A DNA stretch of 64,000 nucleotides, taken from contig QZLH01000037.1 in assembly GCA_003833135.1 (NCBI GenBank), positions 136,949 through 200,948 of the forward strand. The letters are read 5' to 3'. Source of the DNA: Oehlia diaphana (lineage: Eukaryota; Glomeromycota; Glomeromycetes; Glomerales; Glomeraceae). Position numbers and translations under genes: made by a program. The notes below the pieces were generated by a model. The model had not been told where the DNA came from. It did not search any database and was given only the letters and a program-made list of their open reading frames with translations. Below are positions 37,051-49,064 of this stretch, in pieces. Within the stretch, counting starts at the first letter, position 1, and each line of letters begins with the position of its first letter.

Positions 37051-39640
37051 TGTTTTTATAAAAAAGAATATTTATGATTATATTTTACGCAATTGGTAAA
37101 TGAAATATTATAAAAATTGTTTTAAGTTATTCTTGGTATGAATGAATGAAAAGAAAGGACTTATAAAATGTTGTGCTTTGTGCGGTTCGACGAGTGGTGA
37201 AACATATTGGCAAAAAGAAGAAAAATTAAATTCGAAACTTAAAAAAAAAAAAAAATAAATAAATAAATATAAATTCAATTCTATGAAACTAATGACGTGA
37301 AAGGGATCATCAACATACTATTATTATTTGCTGCCTTTGCCATTAAATATGTAAATGTTATTAGCGATCATTTAAATATGGGAATTGACATTTAAATTTA
37401 CATGGCAACAATTGGACTTAATGTATTAATTCAAGTTAGTATTCGGCTATCGTTTTAATATTATTTGGGTTTAGTTGTACAATAGAGTAATTGTTTTTTT
37501 TGTTGGCTTAGAAAATATTTTTTTTTGGGGGTCAGCCGATTTTAACAATCCAAACATCTATAACTTATTCCGATTCACTGAACAATATGCAAATGTATTG
37601 GAACGATCACTGCATTAATCATCATCCACTCATCGTCACTCCTTTATCACTTTATAAACACTTATTAATATGCATTTTTGGTGTGAGTGTGTGACAAATA
37701 GAAGTTCTTTAAATTCTATTTACATATTAATTCATTCATTATTGAAGTATAACATAGATAATAATTTTGACACAAGATAAAGACAATCAAGGAGAAAGGG
37801 GGACCGGAAGAAGGTTTATCTATAACTCAGCCTTCTTTTCTTTTTCTTTCTCTTTTTTTTTTCAATTTTACGAAATAATCTTGGGAGGAAACAAGATTAC
37901 CATTAATATGTTTATTGCTGTAAAATGATGTACACGTTACATTGTATTCTGAACTTTATAAATAAATATAAATCAAAATAATTTTTATAGTAAATCAATG
38001 ATAAAACTTAAAATGAAATGCAGGAACATAAAAAAAAATCTCAGACAATCCAAATATACAATCCATTAAAATTAACGTATTAAATGTCATATAAAACCTT
38101 AAAAATCCGCAATTATTGAAAATTTCAAAAAAGAATATAACGGGATAATAAAGAGAATAAAGACCATCTGTAATCTCTGTAATCTTTCCATTATTTTATA
38201 AATTATGGTAAAGAAAAGCCAAAAGGAGTGAGAAAATGATGATATCTTGCATTTTGTATGCATTATATGCACATATTAATTTATTAGAAAAAAAAAATAA
38301 AAAATATTATTTTTTTTTTTCTCCGATAAGAAATGTTATTCAATAGATCATAAAGTTAGTTTAATAACGCATTATTATCATTCGCTTAACATCCCATGTG
38401 GGATTTTGTAGATCTAGAGGAGAACGTGCCAACTAAATATTGTTTATTTAATATTCTCATAGTCCGGATTAAGATAATATAATATTAAAGATCGGAATTA
38501 AACGATAAAAAAATTTTAGTCAAAATTTTAAAGTATTTCTTGTTGTATATACAAAGTTAATCATGATTGGTGCTTAATATGAATAATAATATGAATGATC
38601 ATCCTTAATTGGTTCTTTTAACATTGTTTTGTTTCAGGCTCGATGAAATACTTGCTTTTATTAGTCTTTTATGGAATTTATCCTAATTTTTTTTTTATTA
38701 TATCTTTATTTTGTTTTATTTGATTTTTATTTTTTTATTAGGTTAAATTTTTTATTTGATTATATTAATATTTATCATCCCTTTTTAAGAAGTTTTGCAA
38801 TTTAAAGTGTGAACGAATCAAAACATATCAATCTAAGATCTTTAATCTAATACAGGAGATTTAATTATGAGTATTTTAAAATTTTATTACGAAATTATTA
38901 AAGTAAACCAAATTTTGATTGCAAAATGTTCTTACATAATTAAATTAATTTTAATTAAAATTCGGTAGATCATTTTAATTCTTTATTCAACTATCTATTT
39001 ATTATACATTTTCGTTTTTGTATCGACATTGATTACAAAACCTTTTTTTTTTTTTTTACCTTCATCTATAATTTTCCGTTCAATTAAACTTTAAAAAAAA
39101 AAAATTAGAGTTTTGTTAGAGGTACAGCTTTAATGTATTATTTTTAAAACGAAAATAAAAGTACAGCATCACATCAAAGAATGATCGTCAAGCGGTCTCG
39201 TGATACCCGGTGATACATAGTATCTGTCATAAATTATGGAAATTTGGCGGCAAATTTGATAACTACGCCTCGAATAATTCGGATATATCCGGTCAACACA
39301 TATTTCGTAAAAAAAATTAGCCTATGCAATAATATGTAATAATTTATATTACATGTACATTCATTTTTACTTTCTTTGTATTCTACTAAGTTTAATTAAA
39401 AAAATAAAATTAGTAATTATTTTTTCATAATGATAAATAGAAAGGATATTAGATTTTAATTATTTAATATTATTAATAATACTTTTTTATTAATGGAATT
39501 AATAGATCAAAAGAGAAAAAACTTAATATATCGTATGATGTTTATGATGTTGTCATGTTGATCTTTCATATTTCATGTTAATATTTATTTAAAAAATTTT
39601 ATTACATATTCTACCATGTGATTTTGTTAATCCCTCCAAA
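37051..39640. other. Intergenic, no gene seen
   Basis: About 2.6 kb of AT-rich DNA. I found no open frame with protein-like character and no RNA gene. Confidence 0.5.
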
Positions 39641-40034
39641 ATGGTATATCGCCGAAGCGCCATTTTCGATTTTACCGAATGGCCAATGGCCATTTCCCCA
39701 AATGGCCATTTTACCGAATGATCATTTTATCGAATGATCATTTTACCGAAGGACATTTCTCCGAAGAAGGGACATTCATTTTTCATAAGTCAGATCTATG
39801 ATTTGTTGTAATCCCTCATCTGTTTTTTATGTATTCTCTTTTTATAAATTTTTTGTTTAATTAAAGGAAAATTAATTTTTATTAAACAATTTCATCGTAC
39901 TCATCAATTTCTTTGTATTGATTAATGAGTTAATCACTAACAAATGTCCTTCGAGATGAAATGAACGATTCGAGGAGAAGGATTTGGCGAAATGTTTATT
40001 CAAAGAAACGCAATTTAACGATTGGTGAAATGTA
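39641..40034. mobile_element. Degenerate element of the TTCGCCGAA type
   Basis: The left part has a series of related words (atatcgccgaagcgcc, ttttaccgaatggcc, ttttaccgaatgatc, tttctccgaagaag). The right part has inverted forms (ttcgagatgaaatg, tttggcgaaatg, attggtgaaatgtacc). The ends are consistent with an old inverted-repeat element related to the one at 23500. Confidence 0.5.
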
Positions 40035-40049
40035 CCAAAATCATATCAT

Positions 40050-40262
40050 AATTTTTTACCAGAATTAATGATAATTTCTAATAAACATTTTTAGTTAAAA
40101 ACCTAATTTGGAAATAAGTAGTACAAGATCACATTTTTAATTTTTCCGGCCAGAATTATTCATAATTTTTTAGTAAATTTTATTTTTTACCAGAATTATT
40201 GATAAATTCTATTAAACATTTTTTAGTTAAAACCTAATTTAGAATGTAAGTAGTACAAGATG
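40050..40262 (+). repeat. Two copies of a satellite-like unit of about 130 bases
   Basis: Copies start at about 40057 and 40190 with ttaccagaatta(a/t)tgat. Each contains aaacatttttagttaaaa, acctaattt and taagtagtacaaga. The same unit forms a longer array at 49065-49555. Confidence 0.85.
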
Positions 40263-40668
40263 CCCTTCTCGTAATATATATTATTGTTTATATTGCCGGA
40301 TGTGAAACTGATTCCCTTAAAGCCATAAATTTCTCTTTTTGCACATTCATTTGAAATGGTATCTCTAGAAATGCTCTTTTCAAGTGATTTTCTGTAAGAG
40401 TCACATACAGTGCAATATACTAGTATATTTTGTAATATTCCGCTAGGATTTACCCCCCTATGGTCATAAATCGTAATACTTCGCAATTCCGCATGCATTA
40501 GAATACATTCATTCCTAGAAAGATATCTGGATACTCTTCAAGCATTTTCCTAAACGGACCACGAATACGAGAGCACCACATCTCTGGTGTTTCATCATCA
40601 TGTTGCATTCCTAATAAGGAATATGCTCTTGATACTTTTTTCATGGTATTCATCACGATCGGGTGCAT
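40223..40668 (-). pseudogene. Small gene relic, two overlapping frames
   Basis: A complete 56-codon frame (40668-40498) begins at ATG and has protein-like content (AYSLLGMQHDDETPEMWCSR, then RIRGPFRKMLEEYPDIFLGM). A second frame starts at 40498, overlaps its stop and continues 91 codons to 40223, whose last part lies in the satellite repeat. A donor-like position (CTTACAG) lies near 40393. Together they look like fragments of one protein with a frame shift. Family not recognised. Confidence 0.4.
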
Positions 40669-41464
40669 AAAGCTTATATAACTTTACCATCTTTGCAAGT
40701 GTTTATCAATGAATTATAGTGATTTTAGCACTTTATAGTAAATTAAACGATTTATAGCTATTTCAGTGATTCATTATCATGATATTTTAGGATTCAATTT
40801 TATACGTATATCAATGCGTATCACAATGGCGAGTTACTCATGAATCACGAGATGGTCAGCCAATCAAATAATTTCATCATAACATAATTCATGACATCAT
40901 TCAGTATATAGAAATCTACATTCGTAATAGCTAAGCCACCGGTATTATTCGATTAAATCATAAAATTGTTAAATTGATCAAATTAACTGATCTAACACAA
41001 CACTCAATAATTCTTTATAAAACAGACGTTTTTCTCACTGCCTCTCTTCTTTCTTTTCTTTCGCCCTCTTTTCTCACCTTTCCTGTAACAGCTCAAACTC
41101 CATTCTTTACATGGGAAAGTTATTGGTTCCGAAATGTCCGTGAAAGGTATTATTTTTCACGTTTGTTTTCTATATTTTTTTTTTTTTTTAGATATATTAG
41201 ATATATTGATATTTTATGTGAAAAACCCAGCAGACCAGGCAAACTCCAGAAGTTCATAAGGGTATTTATGTGATATCTACTGTAAGAACAATGGAAGTGA
41301 AATAATAACTAACGACCATATCAGATTCTTGCACGAATTATATTTGAAGTTTGAAGTGAAATAAGTTGGGATAACTTTTTTCTGCTAAAGCATACCAACC
41401 TAAAAAAATAATTCGCAAAAATTTGTTTCTAGTTAGTATGAAAATAAACTTTCAAAGTTGATAG

Positions 41465-42492
41465 CCATCAGTTTTTTTCTGATGTAGAAGTGATTGATTT
41501 TTCTTTGAGTGAGGAGATATGTACATTTTATTTGCCACGTAATTGGAATCAAAAGTCAATAGATGGATTACTTGCTTTTTACAAAGCAGATTCATTGTAT
41601 ATTGTCGAGGCCTACTTTCCGGATGGTGAACTTAAGAATCTTAAAGTTCGCGAAATGACATTGCATGTGAAATAAATGTGAGGCAACTCTTAGGGAGCTG
41701 TATCATGGTGCAAATGAAAAATATGTTACTTTAAACAAAACTGTGAAGCTAAAGCATCTCAATGTACGCCAATCCTTAAAGCAGTTTCCAAGTCTTAATT
41801 TATCAGACAAATATGACAACTGATTAAATGGGATATATTTATATTATGATGCTGAAATTATCAACTATGATCGACTTTTCATCAAAGTAAGCTCATTCTA
41901 ACTTAACGCGTTGCATATAATATTTATTATTCCTACTAATTTTTTACCATTAGTATTACGGGGGAATAAAGAGCGAATTCAACGCAAACTAGCAACTTAA
42001 TTGAAGCGCACAATCAACATTGGTTTCCAGAATCAAACGTAATATTTATGGGAATAGAAGCCTGATGTTGGCGTTTGGTTCAATGGCCATCATTTGAAAA
42101 ACGGTCCATGCCCATTAGGAATTTTTGCATATCTCCTGATCTATGGATCGAGGTTGTTATATTATTTTTTGCTTGAACAATAAAACACATAACGGTTTGG
42201 GTTTAACATACTTGAATTTCTGCAGGTATTTTACAATAGGGATCCAGACCGTGAAAAAGTATAGAAAAAATCGACTCAGTTAACAAGACTTGATGGCATT
42301 TTTAATATCGAATTTGTTGGAATCGCTATACCAGATGCAAGGGCAGTCTCGATTCTTGAGAAATTAATACCCGAGTTACAACGAATGATGATGGGTAGCT
42401 TCAACCCTTCGGTTACCCAATTATCTAATTGGTTGCGTTCGATTCATAAGCATAAAGAAATCGATTATGAAAGAGAGAATTGGGAACATTAG
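41465..42492 (+). pseudogene. Decayed multi-exon gene, unknown Rhizophagus-type family
   Basis: Several protein-like blocks on the plus strand. One, to 41675, contains VIDFSLSEEICTFYLPRNWN and KADSLYIVEAYFPDGELKN. Another, about 41690-41886, has one internal stop and ends at a donor (AAA|GTAAGC). A third, about 41955-42151, also has a stop and ends GATCGAG|GTTGTT. The fourth starts after the CAG near 42226 (VFYNRDPDREK) and, after one frame change, ends IHKHKEIDYERENWEH before TAG at 42492. Splice borders fit a gene with three or more introns, but stops in at least three blocks mark it as dead. Function unknown. Confidence 0.5.
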
Positions 42493-43269
42493 ATAAAGAC
42501 GATAGTAGATTCCATATAAATTCGCGTTTAGCCGAAAGATTTTGGAAAATGATATAAATTAAATTTGGTCGGAATTTTCTGCACAACGAAATGACGCATA
42601 ATTAACATGTCTCAATATGTTCTGAATCAATAATATAAGTAAAAATGGGTTTACATTAATTCATCTGCAAAAAGAAAATAATTGTAGCAGAATAGCAGAA
42701 TAGCAAAAAATCAATAAAATATTATGTTTTTTATATAATTATTCTGTATTTTTATTATTTCGATACACATTACACCACCCACATTCATGCATAAATATGT
42801 TAAAACCGTTTGGGGTAAACGAATTTTTTATTATACTAAAAAATTTCAGAATACAAGTGGAATTATATCACGTGACTGTGCGCAGTAATGACCCTATTCC
42901 TCAAAATTTTTTATGGTGTATGTGACCTCACTTCTCGTTAGATCCAAAAAACTATATGCAGTAAAAGACTTGATACGAAGAATCTTATTTTCCCCTATCG
43001 CGTTAAAGATGTCATAAAATTTTCTGGCTGCATCTGTTCTCTTGCGCACTATACCCTTGTTTACATTTTCCGGAAGTTTTCTTTATTCAACTTTGTATGC
43101 GCTGTTTGTGGTGGATGGCTTTGCAAAAGTATAGAGTCGCTCTATCGCTCTGATAGAGCCTTCCCAAATCGAAAATAAAAATGAACTAAATCTCTATTAG
43201 CTTAATCCCCACTTTTTTCCGCATTATCAATGTCATCATAAAATTTATGGAATTGATTCGAAACTTCTC
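42493..43269. other. Intergenic, no gene seen
   Basis: AT-rich, with a TCACGTGA at about 42868 and no supported gene. Confidence 0.45.
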
Positions 43270-45172
43270 TCATGTCAGAATCTTCGGAGGGTGCATCAAT
43301 TGATATTCCACTCGGTGGGCGGATAGAACATTCTTGGACGCTTCATTAGAGGCAGGTGAAATGTAATATCCTTCTTTTTCAAGATCATCAATTGACGGGC
43401 ATTTGGAGCACAACATATGTTTTTTCGATGCAATCGAAATGAGCTTTATGTTTGCATGGTAGGAAACAAGGAATACAAATGGCGTTTGCACTGTTGCACC
43501 AACCCTCAATAAAGATTTCGTAGAGACTATTTCGGAGCACTTGGCGCACGTTTCTTCCATCAAGTCTTCATCATCATTAAAATCTTGAGGAGGCAACTAT
43601 TATCGTCCACGCCACATGAGTAATATCTCTTATCAGTTTCTTTCGTACAAGTCCGATGGGCAATATTACTACAAACGCTCAGGATGAGCGATCTAGGTGG
43701 ATCTTCTGTTAAAAAGGGAGGATCACATTCTCTACATGGCCCATAATTTGTGATAGTTTCGTTTGATTTAATCGACGAAAAATCTGGCTCTTCACGAAGG
43801 ATATCCTCTGGAAGGTGTTCCAATATATTTAATGCAAGTGTTTTTAGGGCTCTGTTGCGCCTTGGTTGTACTTCGCAAATATCAGTGCTTTGAGTAGAGG
43901 TGATTTGATTATGATGTCCTCCATATTGATATCATCAACAGTAATCGAGTTTTCGACTTCCGTATTAGCTGAGCTCTCTTAACGATAGATAAAAAAATCA
44001 CACAAGGGACTGAAAAGCTCTACCCGTGGCCACAATCCCATGGAGGTAGTCAAACTCATCATCGAATGCCACGGATCTTTTTCTCGTGTTTGTATGGGGT
44101 ATGAAAAATTTTTATATGATGCACGAAAGTTAAAGCGAGGGTATGATGCAAACATAAGAGGATTAATGAATCAATTTGGAATTATGACCGAAATTGAAGT
44201 AACAAGTGGGTATATCGTGATTACTATTACGAAAGCTGATAAAAAGAAACCTCGCGATGTAACCAAATCTGTGATGGAAGCTTTAATTTTGATTAAACAA
44301 CATTATAGAAAATTATTTGAAATAGAATTTTTATTGAAGGATCTAGTGTTGTTTTACCTGAGGTTCGTAATAGAATGGAGTCTAAAGCTTATGCTTGTCA
44401 TATCATCCTTCGGAATTAGATGATGATTTTGAAAATATGATATCATTCCCTGTGAGAGCTTTCGAGTTGCATTATGTTCTGCATGAATCCCGCCACCAAA
44501 TCCTTTTGTTTTCCCTCGGTTATGGCTATCAATTCTTCATTGACGACGTCTATTACTTTTTTGATTGCGTAATCGATTCGGCCTGATGCTTCTTCGCCTA
44601 CAACTTCGAACTGGGAGTCCATGGTAATTCCTTTCTTAGTGATTCTTTTGGCGATGTAGATGGCCGCGTATAATATTGGGGAAATATACTCGCAGCTGCC
44701 TGTTGCCGAACCTATAATTCCCATCCTGTGTTTTATCTCTGTTATACACTGCTTCAGCTCCTCGTTTTCATAATCAATTTCCGCAGCTCTGGTTCAAAGG
44801 GTGGAATTTTTTTTATATGATTGCTATCTATTCTGTACCTCACTCAACTCCTCTTAGGCTCTTAGTATTGTACGACGAGAACGACCTCACAATTTTATCT
44901 TTACACTCCTTAGCGAACTTTACAAGTCTTTTAGCTGGTCCCAATTTTCATTCCATGACGTTCAAGATCTTCCTGGGTAAGTCAAAGTAACTCCATTTTC
45001 TAAGATTTTGGTAGCCGGTTCGTTAAGTCCTAAGTCCTCCTGACCCTTCAAAAACTCGATAAGTTTGGACGTGTCATAATTTTTAATTTTGTCCACCAGC
45101 GAGACAGTCTCATTTCCAGTAACAGAGGTAGAAGTGGAAGCTGGAGTATAAGGTGTCTCGGACGTTACGTGC
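43270..45172 (-). pseudogene. SAM-domain / zinc-finger family gene, broken
   Basis: Member of a large family I recognise from Rhizophagus: N-terminal sterile-alpha-motif-like domain, a central conserved domain and a C-terminal cysteine-rich RING-like end. The SAM-like part lies at about 45110-44810 (NYDTSKLIEFLKGQEDLGL; later EDLERHGMKIGPAKRLVKFA) with a deletion and frame shifts. The central part is 44724-44443 (CEYISPILYAAIYIAK, GRIDYAIKKVIDVVNEELIA, ITEGKQKDLVAGFMQNIMQL). The C-terminal part is about 43910-43270, with Cys pairs CREC, CSNIAHRTC and CAKC and a frame shift near 43575. The expected segment between the centre and the C-end is missing; in its place lies a plus-strand piece of an RNA-dependent RNA polymerase (44040-44456). 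Clearly non-functional as a whole. Confidence 0.7.
44040..44456 (+). pseudogene. RNA-dependent RNA polymerase C-terminal fragment
   Basis: C-terminal tail of a cellular RNA-dependent RNA polymerase (RNAi pathway, QDE-1/RDR type). The open frame from ATG 44040 carries the helical tail typical of these enzymes: RGLMNQFGIMTEIEVTSGYI, then a basic KADKKKPRD stretch. After frame changes at about 44325 and 44398 it continues with PEVRNRMESKAYAC and YHPSELDDDFENMISFP, the usual final block. The catalytic DxDGD region is absent, so it is a dead end-piece. It is embedded, in opposite orientation, in the SAM/zinc-finger pseudogene and stops exactly where that gene's sequence resumes. Rhizophagus genomes carry many RdRP copies, which fits. 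Confidence 0.65.
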
Positions 45173-45459
45173 TAAAAAAATGTTTTTGTGTCGCACAAGT
45201 ATTGCATCATCGCACGTAACTGTCAGCATATAGAATTTATAGATTTAATATTAAAATGTAACGATACCCATACTTTAACGTGATAGAATAACCGATAATC
45301 AAGATTACTTGTAAAGAAAAATTAAAATGCGGTAATACTCAAACGCGAAACTATATGAACATGTAGTTTTTTTTTTAAATATCGTTTAAAAAAACGGATC
45401 GGCTATTTTAATATCCCAAAATTATAGGAAATTTCGTCACATACTTAAAATATGGTGGG

Positions 45460-46042
45460 TTGCAAAAGAAAAAAGACAGTATTTTTAATAGTTTTGATAA
45501 AAATTTAATAGCTTTTTTTATTAGAAGTCTAAAAAAAAATGTACAGGAGAATAATGCTGATTTACCATCACCAAAGCGACAAAAAAAGATAGAATCATTA
45601 CAAGAACTTGTACATGTTAGCCTTGACCTCAAGAGAAAATCAGTATATTTTTTCCCAGCACTGGAAAAATATTACGAAGGAGTAATTATATATAATGCAA
45701 AAGTAAAGAAAGCCTATGTGTATTGTGCTAAAGGTGATCGCAAATTTGATACATTTTCCAAATGGATAAGTTATCTGCAAGAACGAGGATACTTAAAAGA
45801 CATAGAACAGCTGTTGCAATTATATTTTTGCAAGCAAATCCAGTTATCCCACCACTCCATAAATTGCATCTATTTATCTACATCAAAATATAAGCCATAT
45901 TGGAAAGTACGTCATTAGTAAATGCTGAAGATATTCTTTTATCAATTCAAGAAAAGGTTTGCCAGGAGGAGAGTTTGCTGGAACTGCAATACAAAAAATT
46001 AGCGAGGGACTTGAATTTCATCTTTTCAATGAAGGACAACTA
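45460..46042 (+). pseudogene. Unknown protein relic
   Basis: An open stretch with no ATG at the front, Lys-rich, containing NADLPSPKRQKKIESLQELV and VYCAKGDRKFDTFSKWISYL. After one frame change near 45835 and one stop it continues as SLVNAEDILLSIQEKVCQEE to about 46040. Family not recognised. The frame breaks suggest a pseudogene. Confidence 0.35.
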
Positions 46043-46129
46043 AGAAAAAAAAACTACTACAATTGATTACATTTTGCACATTATTTTGTTAAATTATTTA
46101 AGTATATTAATTCTAGCTGAAGTTATAAT

Positions 46130-46488
46130 TCGGTGAAAATCACCACCGGTGAGCTTTAGCAATACTCAACATTTTTAGTTAAAAACTATATAATGTTATA
46201 AGAAATTCGACATGATATAAAAATCTGGTTATAACTCGGGAAAATTTACAAAATATCTTTGTTATATTAAATAAAAATTCGTTATAAACAAAAATTCGTT
46301 ATAATAAGAATTATTATATATATATATTATTACACTGGTTATAGGCTTACTTCCTTAAACGGTATACAGCATTTTCTAGTAATTTTCGGTATAACAAGAT
46401 TTTTTATATGATAAAATTGGTACAATACTGAAGGTTCGCTAAGAAATTCGTTAAATCAAATTTCGTTGTAAAGCAAGTGGACTGTAGT
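46130..46488. mobile_element. Pogo/Tigger-like element remnant
   Basis: Repeated ttcgttataa and ggtataacaa words and a right end that, inverted, reads tacagtccacttgctttaca. This is typical of pogo-type terminal repeats with TA target sites. A matching left end was not found, so it is probably truncated. Confidence 0.4.
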
Positions 46489-46602
46489 AACGCGGTATAA
46501 TGGCGTAATACAATAAACAATGGATCAGTTCCATCTAATTTCTATCATTTTAAAGGGGCATATACTGTATATCAGATATATTTATATATAACCCCTTGTA
46601 GT

Positions 46603-46897
46603 AAAAACAATTAAATTTATTACTAAATTTAAATGGTTAGTTGCGTTATTATTGCGTAATTGATCAACGATCGTCCCACAGATTGATCAGACATTTAAGG
46701 CACAGCCATTTAGTATAAAAATGTCACAATTATCTCAAAATGATTAGATCATGATTATTTTAATACATATATATATAGTAAGAGAAAAATTACATGTAAC
46801 GAAACAATAAAACAAGAACAATTAAATTTATTACTGAATTTAAATGATTTGATGTGATAGTTAGTTTCGTAATTGATCAACGCAGATTGATCTGACT
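46603..46897 (+). repeat. Two direct copies of a segment of about 90 bases
   Basis: Copies at about 46603-46700 and 46815-46897 share acaattaaatttattact, gaatttaaatg, gtaattgatcaacg and agattgatc in order, with indels between them. Confidence 0.6.
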
Positions 46898-48362
46898 CTA
46901 TAAATCTCAGCTTTTTTTCAGTTTTCGCAAATCTTTTCTTATCATTTATTTCTTAACTTTTCTTACTTATCATCTTTTCTTACTTATCCGAACTGAAAAA
47001 ATGTTGGTTTCACTGAAAAGAAAAAAATGATTTAAGAAAATATTTTATTGGAAATAAAAAACGTCAAAATTGAGTGCAGACTCTCCTTCTTGGCTGCACA
47101 ACAAATGAAGAGAAGCTTGCATTTTTTAAATCACTAATCACTCCCGGTATGTTCTCACAGACATTATATATATAAGAAAAATGTGGCTTAGATTCTCGTC
47201 TCTCCATCATGTTCGCCAATAATACCAAATACTTACTTATTTCTATTCTGCTTCTTATCGTTATCGTCAAACCCGCCTAAAAAAACACATCATAGAGCAA
47301 CCCGGTAAGTGAGTCATAATAAGTTTTTCAACGCGAGTGAACTATTCTGACCTTTTCGGCTTTTCCTTTATTAAACTACTTGTTAAATTAAATAATATAT
47401 TATATTAGAGGGTAATTTTGATCTAATAAGATCTGAATTGAAATGCGTTAGATCTGAATTGGGAAACATTTATGAAGCATCTGCACGTTAGAAATAGCAA
47501 AAATCAGTGGTTCCCACTACGCTTTCAATTTTGAAATTTTTGATTTAAATGGTTTTCCTTAAAAAATTCTTGAATGAAAATATTTATGTAAGTGAATATA
47601 AATTATTATGAGATGAGTTTTTGCACATGGTTCTTATTTACCATAATTTTTTGCACTTCTTGAACAGAATAAGATAAAAATTTTATTAAAAGTCTCAATA
47701 CCCTCGCTGACAGAGCAGAAAAAGCTCTCAATGCCTGGGAAGTTCATGAAAAGAGTAAAAGTTTATTTAGACTAAAGTTTGATAGAAATCAAAATTTAAC
47801 TTAATTTGTCAATTAGATTCTGCCAGTATGTCAGAAAATCATCTATATCTCGCAAATACAAAATTCTTGGGTGTTATTCTGATAACCTCATATATCTTGG
47901 ATCCAAAAATAGCTATAGAGAACAATCATGTATTTATATTCACACTTTTGAGAGTGTAATTTGAAATTATCATAATATACTGACTCTTTTTTATTATATA
48001 TAATTTTTTAGGCTCCATTTAGTGAAGTTCTTGAATTTGATGTTCATGGAAGCCAACAAGTTATCTTGATATGAAAAATGTTTCAATAGAGATAGGTGAG
48101 ATAAATTAACAACCAAGAACATATCTCATGGTTGTCGACAGCTATTGATTAGACTAGCATCACTTAGATTTGTTATCAAAGCGTTGAAAAGTAAAGATGA
48201 TGAAGTAGCGGTGCGATTTAGTCGAAGTGTTATACGTCCTGAAAGTTCCTATTACTATTAACATTCCGAGCAACTGGTAACACGTTATTATATTTACAAA
48301 GGTACCAACCACACCATAAGAATTGTTGCAGTGGGTGATAAACCATAAAAACAAATATTAAA
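46898..48362. other. Intergenic with weak coding relics
   Basis: No gene is supported. A short protein-like block at about 47690-47800 (SLNTLADRAEKALNAWEVHE, plus strand) may be an exon relic. A minus-strand frame at 47064-47270 lacks an ATG at its front. Confidence 0.4.
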
Positions 48363-48960
48363 TTGTAATAAATTTATATTCATTTTAAAGCTTGAATGAT
48401 ATTTTAAAGTTATTTATTTGCTGAAATCCTTTATAAATTGTTAAATTTGTAAAAACATAGATTTTTTGACTTTTTCATTGAGAATAACTATGATTAAATG
48501 AATACCAGAATTTGATTCCTTAAGTGATATAGACCTCGTACTCCAAATATTGTAATAATCGAATAGCTAGTAGTGGAGAAATCGGCTGTTAAAAATTGTA
48601 AAATTGGTGAAAATCAATGTACAGTACATGTGTAAAATGGCGATTTTTATGATTTTAACGCCAATTTCTCCACAAGTGATTTGATTGTTACAATTTTTGG
48701 AATACAAGCTCTATATCACTTAAGGAATTAAATTCCGGTGTGTATTTTATCGTAGCTATTCTCAATAAAAGTTGAAAATCCATGTTTTCACAAATTTAGC
48801 AATTCATAAGATTTTACCAAGAATTGGGCAAATAAATAATTTTAAAATATTCTTTGAGATTTAAGTTTTAAAACAAATATAAATTTATTATATTGACATT
48901 TGTAAGTTATGTTATAAATTTAAGTCAAAAGTGATGCAATACTTTTGACCGCCACTGTAG
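48363..48960. mobile_element. Mariner/Tc1-like MITE with long inverted repeats
   Basis: The two halves are an imperfect palindrome centred near 48630, with arms of about 250 bases. Shared blocks include ttccttaagtgatatag, tattgagaata, ttatttatttg and ggagaaat. The right end, inverted, reads ctacagtggcggtcaaaagt, a Tc1/mariner-style terminus next to a TA. The left end lacks about 50 matching bases, so it is truncated. No transposase is encoded. Confidence 0.75.
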
Positions 48961-49064
48961 TTATCATTTATTTGTTTTCTATTAACATAAAATTGGTTAT
49001 ATATAATACATATAAATTTCACAAAATTTTTATTTTTCTCAACACATATATAATTTCAGTAAAT

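Noticed and set aside
47064..47270. 68-codon minus-strand frame
   Set aside because: No ATG at its front and no motif; kept only as a note in the intergenic entry.
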